Assembly (NCBI GenBank): GCA_016185525.1
Contig: JACPNK010000001.1
Span: 1 to 45,734 of the forward strand
Origin: Candidatus Yanofskyibacteriota bacterium
Lineage (GTDB): Bacteria > Patescibacteriota > Minisyncoccia > 2-02-FULL-40-12 > IGHO2-12-FULL-4
Length of the DNA stretch: 45,734 bases
Reading direction: 5' to 3'
The notes beneath the pieces were generated by a model, which was given only the letters and a program-made list of their open reading frames with translations, ran no database searches and was not told the origin of the DNA. Positions 40,145 through 45,734 of the stretch are shown piece by piece. The stretch's first letter is position 1. The number at the start of each line of letters is the position of its first letter. Both the position numbers and the translations under genes were made by a program.

Positions 40145-40519
40145 ATGTTCACGGAACTTGATGAAACCTTGGCCGAACTAACGGCTTCAAAAAACAAATC
40201 CGACAAAACCAAACCCGCCGACGAAGGCCAGCTAACCGTTGATGTCTATCAGAATGAAGATGAGATAATTATTCAGTCAACGATTGGCGGTATTGACGGC
40301 AAAGATATGGACATTTCCATAGCCAAAGACATGGTTACCATCAAAGGCTCAAGGACGAAAACAGAAAAAATAAAACAGTCAGACTATTTTCACCAAGAAC
40401 TTTATTGGGGTTCTTTTTCAAGATCAATTATACTGCCGGTTGACATAGACGTAGATAAAGCGAGGGCCTCCATAAAAAACGGTCTCTTAACTATCCGCCT
40501 GCCAATTCTTAGAAGGTAG
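40145..40519 (+). CDS. Small heat-shock protein (Hsp20/alpha-crystallin)
   Basis: 124 residues. An alpha-crystallin domain spans about residues 27-118: LTVDVYQNEDEIIIQSTIGG, MDISIAKDMVTIKG, RSIILPVDIDVDKARASIKNGLLTIRLP, including the A-x-x-x-N-G-L/V signature. It holds unfolding proteins as a chaperone. The N-terminal arm is short and the C-terminal I-x-I/V tail is reduced to RLPILRR. Confidence 0.95.
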   Translation: MFTELDETLAELTASKNKSDKTKPADEGQLTVDVYQNEDEIIIQSTIGGIDGKDMDISIAKDMVTIKGSRTKTEKIKQSDYFHQELYWGSFSRSIILPVDIDVDKARASIKNGLLTIRLPILRR

Positions 40520-40539
40520 GCGGCAGAACCAGAACTTTT

Positions 40540-41703
40540 GTGCAGTATAAATTTTTAGTTCCCATAATCGCTGTTTCTTTTTTGATTGGACAGGTTTCTT
40601 TGATTACTTTCAAAAAAGTAACCGAGGAAGAACTAAAGAAAAATTACAACACCAAGACCAACGCAAATGATAAATTTGCCTCTATTATCAGCTCCTTAGA
40701 GTCAGAAGAGTTAATTTTGTCTTGGGAAGACCAACAAAGCACGCGCATCAACTTATCCGATTTAATAATCGGATATTATCGCAACTACCACGCAAAAGAA
40801 AGTTTGCGCCTCAACTTTGAAAAATTGAGTGATTCTATAAAAGCTCTTGCTCCGGCCATCAATCAAGCTCCCATAGATGCCAAACTGGAATTTTCGGAAA
40901 AAGAGGTCAGAATCAAAGAATTCTCTCTGCCTCAAAACGGCAGACAGTTAAACGTAGAAAAATCTGTGTCTCAAACAGCCAAAAGTTTGGCCGAAGGCAA
41001 ACTGTCAGTATTTCTGGTGATTGATGAGATTCAACCGCAAATCACATCTGCCTCATTGGAAAGACTGGGCATAACAACTCTATTGGGCCGTGGGGAGTCA
41101 GACTTTAAAGGTTCTTCATCCAGCCGAATACACAACATTAAAACCGGATCGGCAAAATTCTATGGCCTCCTTTTAAAGCCGGGAGAAGAGTTTTCCTTTA
41201 ACTCCGCTTTGGGAGAAGTGGACGGCAAAAATGGCTATCTCCCCGAACTGGTTGTAAAGAGCGGAAAGTTAAGACCGGAGTTCGGCGGAGGCATCTGCCA
41301 AGTGTCAACTACTTTATTTCGCGCGGTTATGGCCGCCGGTCTGCCAATTTTAGAAAGAAGAGGCCACTCCCTGCCCGTGAAATATTACAATCCGCAAGGA
41401 TTTGATGCCACCATTTATCCCGGCGTAATAGACTTAAAATTCAAAAACGACACCCCAAACAACATTCTGATTCAAAACAAAATAGAGGAGACGAAATTGT
41501 CTTTTGAAATTTACGGATCAGAAAATGACAGAAAAGTTGAGATTGACGGCCCGAATATCTTAGAACAAAAGCCTGACGGTTCAATGAAAACCGTTTTAAC
41601 CAGAAAAATAACTCTGCCGGACGGTTCAGTCAAAGAAGATATTTTCAGATCAACCTATAAATCCCCCTCTCTCTTTCCCCTTGAAAAAAATCCTTTGGAG
41701 TAG
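40540..41703 (+). CDS. VanW-family exported protein
   Basis: 387 residues. An N-terminal membrane anchor (FLVPIIAVSFLIGQVSLITF) is followed by a domain of about 120 residues, then the VanW domain (about 200-340): KPGEEFSFNSALGEV, GGGICQVSTTLFRAVMAAGL, ERRGHSLPV and YYNPQGFDATIYPG. VanW proteins are peptidoglycan-associated or L,D-transpeptidase-linked; function unresolved. The start is GTG at 40540, with no clear Shine-Dalgarno. Confidence 0.9.
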   Translation: MQYKFLVPIIAVSFLIGQVSLITFKKVTEEELKKNYNTKTNANDKFASIISSLESEELILSWEDQQSTRINLSDLIIGYYRNYHAKESLRLNFEKLSDSIKALAPAINQAPIDAKLEFSEKEVRIKEFSLPQNGRQLNVEKSVSQTAKSLAEGKLSVFLVIDEIQPQITSASLERLGITTLLGRGESDFKGSSSSRIHNIKTGSAKFYGLLLKPGEEFSFNSALGEVDGKNGYLPELVVKSGKLRPEFGGGICQVSTTLFRAVMAAGLPILERRGHSLPVKYYNPQGFDATIYPGVIDLKFKNDTPNNILIQNKIEETKLSFEIYGSENDRKVEIDGPNILEQKPDGSMKTVLTRKITLPDGSVKEDIFRSTYKSPSLFPLEKNPLE

Positions 41704-41728
41704 TCAATTCCGACAAAGTTACATTTGG

Positions 41729-41811
41729 TGCGGGCAGGAGGACTTGAACCCCCATGGACTTGCGTCCGCTAGCTCCTAAAGCTAGTGTGTTTGCCATTTC
41801 ACCATGCCCGC
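41729..41811 (-). tRNA. tRNA-Leu (anticodon UAG)
   Basis: Minus strand, 83 nt, class II with a long variable arm (CGGACGCAAGTCC). The anticodon arm CTAGC-TTTAGGA-GCTAG gives UAG; the T-arm GGGGGTTCAAGTCCTCC and acceptor GCGGGCA/TGCCCGC are intact. CCA is not encoded. Confidence 0.96.
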
Positions 41812-41844
41812 ATTAAACACACACAAAAGATAAACTTAATATAC

Positions 41845-41887
41845 AACACTAAACCCCTCTTTTGAAGAGGGGTTTAGTGTTTTTTTT
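41845..41887 (+). terminator. Strong terminator after VanW/tRNA-Leu
   Basis: A 17-bp perfect stem (AACACTAAACCCCTCTT and complement) with a 3-nt loop, followed on the plus strand by T7. The minus-strand flank is weaker. It probably ends plus-strand transcripts from vanW and may also insulate the pilin cluster. Confidence 0.85.
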
Positions 41888-41897
41888 AAAGCTGGGG

Positions 41898-42275
41898 TTA
41901 TGTTCTAAAACTGCCAAAGAATGTTCTGGTAACCACACCCGCCAATGTCTGAAGGATAACTCCGACAGCTAAAACAACCAAGGCGCCGATAATACCATTC
42001 CAGACGATTGTTTTCGCTTTGCCAACCGCCTCTTCGTTACTTCCAGCGGCAATCCATCTGATACCGCCGTAAACTATAAATATAACCGCGATAACAATTG
42101 AAATTATGATCAAAAATCTAGCGATACCGTTAATCAACTTCTCAATTTCAGTCAGCGTAATCGGCTGGCCACCCAAAACTGGAGAAGGGTTTGTCAAAGC
42201 AGCCAAAGCAATTACCGGAAGCAAAAAACCCAAAGCCGGAACAATATATTTCATAGAAGATTTCACTCTATTCAT
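41898..42275 (-). CDS. TrbC/VirB2-like pilin-type membrane protein
   Basis: 125 residues. A signal-peptide-like N-terminus (MKYIVPALGFLLPVIALAAL) is followed by two hydrophobic helices with the loop GGIRWIAAGSNEEAVGKAK. This is the TrbC/VirB2-like layout of small pilin subunits. It is the last gene of the cluster. ATG 42275 has AGGGGG upstream on the minus strand; a GTG 2 codons earlier is also possible. Confidence 0.8.
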   Translation of the reverse strand: MNRVKSSMKYIVPALGFLLPVIALAALTNPSPVLGGQPITLTEIEKLINGIARFLIIISIVIAVIFIVYGGIRWIAAGSNEEAVGKAKTIVWNGIIGALVVLAVGVILQTLAGVVTRTFFGSFRT

Positions 42276-42281
42276 AGACAC

Positions 42282-42380
42282 CCCCTTTCATAAGTTCATC
42301 AAGTTTATAAAGTCATAAAGTTCATAAAGTTCAGTTTTCTACTTTACGAACTTGACAAACTTTACAAACTTTCAACTTTA
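42282..42380. repeat. Inverted-repeat spacer built from short near-tandem words (copy S3)
   Basis: Words such as CATAAAGTTCATAAAGTT on the left arm and GAACTTGACAAACTTTAC on the right arm are complementary. Lies between two genes of the pilin cluster; no gene seen. Confidence 0.65.
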
Positions 42381-43052
42381 TTAACACACTAGTGGGATAA
42401 ATGAAAAATCTCTTATCCCCACTGCGTTAGCTACGGTAGCAATTATAACATAGACCCCGTAAATAACCAAAATGCCAAGCAAGACGGCTTTAAAGTTGTC
42501 CTTTGCGCTTTGGTATTTCTTGGGGTCACCTCCTGCTGTTACAAACTTCAATCCGGCCCAAATTACAAAAATCGCGGCCAATAGTGAAGCTGTCCTGGCC
42601 AGCCAGCAAGCCAAACCGATAACAATCTGGTTTACATCCTGAAAACTCAAATCTTCACCCGGAAAACCGCCTAAAGGGTTGTCCTCGTCAGCCTCGTTCG
42701 TTTTGGTTGTAGAACTTGAACCACCACGACAGATGCTTGTATTACTGTCACAAACACCGGAAACACACTGGTCGTTTGAAGCGCAAAGCTTGCCGACGCC
42801 GTTGCCGCCGGGAGATACGCAAACGCCGTCGTTGCACCTGCCGCCGTCCCGGTCATTACAAATCGTGGAATTGTAACACTCCACGCAAGTATTGCCGAAA
42901 CACTGCAGTCCAGCTTGACAGCTTCCCTTCCCGGAACAAGATTCGCCGAATTTTGCCACAGCCAAAACATCACCGCTTCCAAATAAAAACCAGACACCAA
43001 CAAAAGCAAGCAGAAGCAAAAACAGGTTTCTTTTTTTGGAGTTAGTCAACAT
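42381..43052 (-). CDS. Secreted Cys-rich protein with C-terminal TrbC/VirB2-like helices
   Basis: 223 residues. A signal peptide or anchor (FLLLLAFVGVWFLFG), then a region with about 14 cysteines (residues 35-110; CSGKGSCQAGLQC, CNDGVC, CASNDQCVSGVC), resembling short disulfide-rich repeats, then Ser/Thr-rich linker and two hydrophobic helices with AGLKFVTAGGDPKKYQSAK, the pilin-type loop. A disulfide-rich head on a pilin-like tail is a plausible surface display design; function unknown. Confidence 0.75.
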   Translation of the reverse strand: MLTNSKKRNLFLLLLAFVGVWFLFGSGDVLAVAKFGESCSGKGSCQAGLQCFGNTCVECYNSTICNDRDGGRCNDGVCVSPGGNGVGKLCASNDQCVSGVCDSNTSICRGGSSSTTKTNEADEDNPLGGFPGEDLSFQDVNQIVIGLACWLARTASLLAAIFVIWAGLKFVTAGGDPKKYQSAKDNFKAVLLGILVIYGVYVIIATVANAVGIRDFSFIPLVC

Positions 43053-43209
43053 GTTGTAACCTAATCTTCTTTTAAATTTCTAATTATTCTAATTTCTCTA
43101 ATTAACCTAAATAATAACTAATATCTAAATACCTAAAAAATTTAATCGTTGGGTCATTGGGGTTTGTCTAGGTCAATTAGGTTAATTAAAAATTAGGTCA
43201 ATTTTCTAG
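43053..43209. repeat. Inverted-repeat spacer built from short near-tandem words (copy S4)
   Basis: The left arm has CTAATTATTCTAATTTCTCTAAT-type words; the right arm the complements TTAGGTTAATTAAAAATTAGG. Similar in composition to S2. No ORF. Confidence 0.65.
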
Positions 43210-44280
43210 CTATTTTCCTAAATTAAGTATGCTCTCAATTAAGGCAATAAAGCCTTGGCCGATAAAAATGACTGCCAGACCGACTACCGCCCAAAGCAGA
43301 ATCTTTTTTCCCTTGGTAACTTTGGCCGGATCGCCTCCGGAAAGAAGAATCTGAATGCCTGAATAGATAATCATGATAACAGCAATCGGTATAGAAAGCC
43401 AAAAAATCCAGGACAATAGGGCGTCAATAAGTTCTTTAAAATCTTCGGCCGCCAAAGGATTCTTAAATTCAATCAAAGTAGACTTTTCTTCTGATGCGCC
43501 TCCGCCGCCGCCCTTACCCGGAGATATCTCACCGGAAACCGCTAGATCGCCATTGGGGTCAGGCACTCTGGCTTTGAAAAGATAATTATTGTCGCTAGTC
43601 ACCTTCCATCTTTTAATCACAGTAAAAGGCCCACTGCCTTGGGTTGGAAAAGTGGCATTTATAGTCGTCTCTATCCTGCTGAAAAGAGCCCTGCCTCCCC
43701 GCCAAAGTTCAAATGTAAAGTCTCGGCCTTTACATCCAAGAGTGCCGTCAACTGATATGTCCACATCTTCTCCCACCTTAACTGAAGTTGAGCTCCAGCT
43801 CGGATTGGACAAGTTGCACCTGCCACCAACCGTATCCTGGTCAAATCTTTCAGAACTAGTCCATTGTTTTGCCGTGCCGAGAGCTACTTCCGGCAAACTA
43901 CTGCTCCAGCAAAAGAATACCGGCCAGTAAATATTTTTTTGGCCAGACGGTCCGGAATTAAACTCAAATTCTACGTCATCTCCCTCTCCCTTGGCCAGAT
44001 ATTCTCTCTGACTTAAGTCGCCGTTTTTGGCGTGAGCCATCGTGTGAAAAAGTTTGTAACCGCTTTGACAAAGATCCGCAGAACCAGAGAAACCGGCAGT
44101 CAAAAAAACTTTAACTTGCGGCTCTAGCCCTCCTTCGGGAACTTGTCCGGCAAGCGGACCCTCAAGATAAGAGGCATCCAAAGTTACTTCTTCCTCCGCA
44201 TAAGAAGAGCTGCCAAATAAAAACAGGCTGACAATAAAAATTATATAAACAACTTTTTTAAACTTGAGGATAAGTTTCAT
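43210..44280 (-). CDS. Exported protein with C-terminal TrbC/VirB2-like helices
   Basis: 356 residues. A signal peptide (FKKVVYIIFIVSLFLFGSSSYA) is followed by a beta-rich domain (about residues 30-260) with few recognisable features, then a short Gly/Ser linker and two helices around IYSGIQILLSGGDPAKVTKGKK. The same two-helix loop occurs in the neighbouring genes. The start overlaps the upstream gene by 23 nt. Confidence 0.75.
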   Translation of the reverse strand: MKLILKFKKVVYIIFIVSLFLFGSSSYAEEEVTLDASYLEGPLAGQVPEGGLEPQVKVFLTAGFSGSADLCQSGYKLFHTMAHAKNGDLSQREYLAKGEGDDVEFEFNSGPSGQKNIYWPVFFCWSSSLPEVALGTAKQWTSSERFDQDTVGGRCNLSNPSWSSTSVKVGEDVDISVDGTLGCKGRDFTFELWRGGRALFSRIETTINATFPTQGSGPFTVIKRWKVTSDNNYLFKARVPDPNGDLAVSGEISPGKGGGGGASEEKSTLIEFKNPLAAEDFKELIDALLSWIFWLSIPIAVIMIIYSGIQILLSGGDPAKVTKGKKILLWAVVGLAVIFIGQGFIALIESILNLGK

Positions 44281-44896
44281 TTTTTCTATTTCTTAACCAG
44301 CGAAACAAGGAGATTAAAATAATGACGGCTGCTAAACCAAGCAGATTCGTAAGTGAAAATATCCTGCCCAAAAGCGACGGCTGGGTTTTGGGGGTTTTGG
44401 TTGGCGCAACTTTGCAGTCACTTGGACAGTTTTGACTGCTTTCTCCGATATCGGCGTTACAGATTCCGTCTTCATTGCAAACGGAACTTTCAGATACCTG
44501 GATAGTCAATAACAATTCGCCTTTGTCATTATAAAAGTTAACTTTTTCCGCGTTGCTGAAATGCGGTCCCCTAACTGATATCTTGCCTTCGACAACCTCC
44601 GGTTCAAAATTAAAACCTCCAATGATACCACCCGACACACCGACAACTTCGCCCCTGTAAGGCGTGGCGGTATTTAACTGTGGCTGGACAAACTGGTCGG
44701 CAATAAGGTCATACTTAAATTCAAAATCTTTATCGGCAAGTAACCGGCCGTTGTCATAATAAAGATGAAAAAGATAAACGAAAGGAAACTCTTCCGCCGG
44801 CGGCAAAGAGTCAGCCCTTGAAAAAGAGCTTGGACTCATCAGCGCCAAAATTATCAGCATCGGTAAAATTACGTTTTTTAAATTTGCCAAATTCAT
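44258..44896 (-). CDS. Signal-peptide protein with C-terminal membrane anchor, unknown
   Basis: 212 residues: a signal peptide (VILPMLIILALMSPSSFSRA), a beta-rich region (about 30-135), four Cys residues in NEDGICNADIGESSQNCPSDC, a Pro/Thr linker, one membrane segment (LLGLAAVIILISLFRWL) and a short basic cytoplasmic tail. Overlaps the next gene by 23 nt, so it is part of the pilin operon. Confidence 0.7.
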   Translation of the reverse strand: MNLANLKNVILPMLIILALMSPSSFSRADSLPPAEEFPFVYLFHLYYDNGRLLADKDFEFKYDLIADQFVQPQLNTATPYRGEVVGVSGGIIGGFNFEPEVVEGKISVRGPHFSNAEKVNFYNDKGELLLTIQVSESSVCNEDGICNADIGESSQNCPSDCKVAPTKTPKTQPSLLGRIFSLTNLLGLAAVIILISLFRWLRNRKNETYPQV

Positions 44897-44899
44897 ATA

Positions 44900-45733
44900 T
44901 TAGAATCCTAAATTATTTATACAATAATTTACATAGGTAGCCCCCTGTTTAGTTTGCCACAATCCTAGTTCCCCCAGCGGTAATCCCACATTGCAAACCG
45001 TATGTTCAGGATTGTCGTAAGGACACTCCCACTTCTTTTTGACTCCACCTCCACAACTCTGTTCATTTCCGCAGTCTCTACTTGGAGCACAGTTGCCGGC
45101 ACCAGCATTGTAACCGGCGTATAGATTACGCGGTTCCGGTCCACAAGTACCAGCCGCCAGCGATCTTATATATGCGGCTCCAAGACAAATACTTTTGTCG
45201 GCATTGGCTGGGTTTGTCAGCCAGCTTCCAGTCACATTGCAACGGCCCACAGCTGAACTTGAACCCGACCAAGTACCGCCAGCCGCCGTACAAGACGCTT
45301 GCGCGCCCATACCGCAGTTTCTTGTAAAATCGCCTGCTGTTTCCGGCCGAAGCTGCATTAGTCCGTAAGAAGAAGTTGTACTCGCCTTAATATTACAATC
45401 CGACTCAATAACCAAAAAAGTTTTTAACACATCCACCGTGGCCGCTCCTCCGGCATACTTATTTATAGAAGAAAGATATTGAGCGCATGTTGAGTTGCCG
45501 CAACCCCCCGGTCTTCTCTGCTCACTGCAAAGATTGAAAGTACTGTAATTAACTCCGTGAAACATACAAGCCAAAGTTGCAGAAGTAGCCGTCGTTACAA
45601 TGCTCAAACTCTTTGTTGCCGAAAGTTTGGGTGAGGATGAGTCTTCAACTCTGACGGTAAAAGTGGCGGTGCCGGCTGTGGTTGGTTTGCCGGAGATTAC
45701 TCCGCCCGCAGACAGAGTCAGGCCGGCTGGCAG
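44900..45733 (-). CDS. He_PIG-type Ig domain plus lysozyme-like (SLT) transglycosylase, 5' part outside the window
   Basis: About 278 residues visible in this frame; the gene runs past the right edge. The upstream part, LPAGLTLSAGGVISGKPTTAG, is the putative Ig (He_PIG) fold. The C-terminal part contains FLVIESDCNIKASTTSSYGLMQLRPETA, with the catalytic Glu of the soluble lytic transglycosylase family, and LYAGYNAGAG. Many cysteines suggest export and disulfide bonds. Peptidoglycan-cutting enzymes of this type open the wall for type IV secretion or pilus assembly, which fits the neighbouring genes. Confidence 0.85.
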   Translation of the reverse strand: MPAGLTLSAGGVISGKPTTAGTATFTVRVEDSSSPKLSATKSLSIVTTATSATLACMFHGVNYSTFNLCSEQRRPGGCGNSTCAQYLSSINKYAGGAATVDVLKTFLVIESDCNIKASTTSSYGLMQLRPETAGDFTRNCGMGAQASCTAAGGTWSGSSSAVGRCNVTGSWLTNPANADKSICLGAAYIRSLAAGTCGPEPRNLYAGYNAGAGNCAPSRDCGNEQSCGGGVKKKWECPYDNPEHTVCNVGLPLGELGLWQTKQGATYVNYCINNLGF

Positions 45734-45734
45734 A

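Noticed and set aside
1-45734. Recoded UGA (code 25, as in Gracilibacteria/Absconditabacteria)
   Set aside because: TGA ends several well-defined genes, and conserved proteins read through without needing TGA as glycine.

Overview
The window reads as chromosomal DNA of a Candidate Phyla Radiation (Patescibacteria) bacterium, probably a Microgenomates, Katanobacteria or Parcubacteria-like lineage. The evidence is indirect: many housekeeping enzymes are shortened (RecO, RsmI, ValRS), ArgRS has a TLGN version of the HIGH motif, there are several small TrbC/VirB2-like pilins and Thr/Ser-linker surface proteins, most first genes seem leaderless, and UGA behaves as a normal stop. There is no 16S rRNA here, so the lineage is inferred.

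Layout. 1-7.9 kb (all minus strand): TatD nuclease (cut by the window edge), MetRS, a three-gene PspA-like envelope operon, RsmI, an AI-2E-family permease and an M16 peptidase. 8-16.1 kb: large secreted or anchored surface proteins around GlyRS, then a short RecO. 16.2-25.2 kb: IleRS carrying an inserted histidine-phosphatase domain, a small membrane protein, ArgRS, HtrA protease, a HExxH protein, SmpB and a kinase-like protein. 25.3-25.65 kb: tmRNA with a readable tag ORF, close to its partner gene smpB. 25.7-29.8 kb: a TIG-domain surface protein, a pilin-like protein and the infC-rpmI-rplT operon. 29.9-36.1 kb: an AT-rich accessory island, all minus strand, ending at tRNA-Glu and an excisionase-like gene. 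36.1-41.7 kb (plus strand): TsaD, ValRS, PrsW, Hsp20 and VanW. 41.7-45.7 kb: tRNA-Leu and a minus-strand cluster of pilin-like membrane proteins with a lysozyme-like transglycosylase, cut by the right edge.

Five aminoacyl-tRNA synthetases (Met, Gly, Ile, Arg, Val), two tRNAs, IF-3, L35, L20, RsmI, TsaD, SmpB and tmRNA make this largely a translation and ribosome-rescue region, interleaved with envelope, secretion and protein-quality genes (HtrA, PrsW, Hsp20, PspA-like, M16).

The most unusual signals are: (1) an intact histidine-phosphatase domain inside the IleRS catalytic core; (2) a family of four 147-182 nt structured elements, each directly upstream of a minus-strand start codon, whose outer stems differ in sequence but still pair; (3) an island in which six gene ends are followed by one of two repeat families, like a cassette array, including a 5'-truncated DGR-type reverse transcriptase; (4) short palindromic or word repeats that sit in frame inside tsaD, ileS and valS and are translated; and (5) a -10 box 6-8 nt before the start codon of about a dozen genes, implying common leaderless mRNAs.
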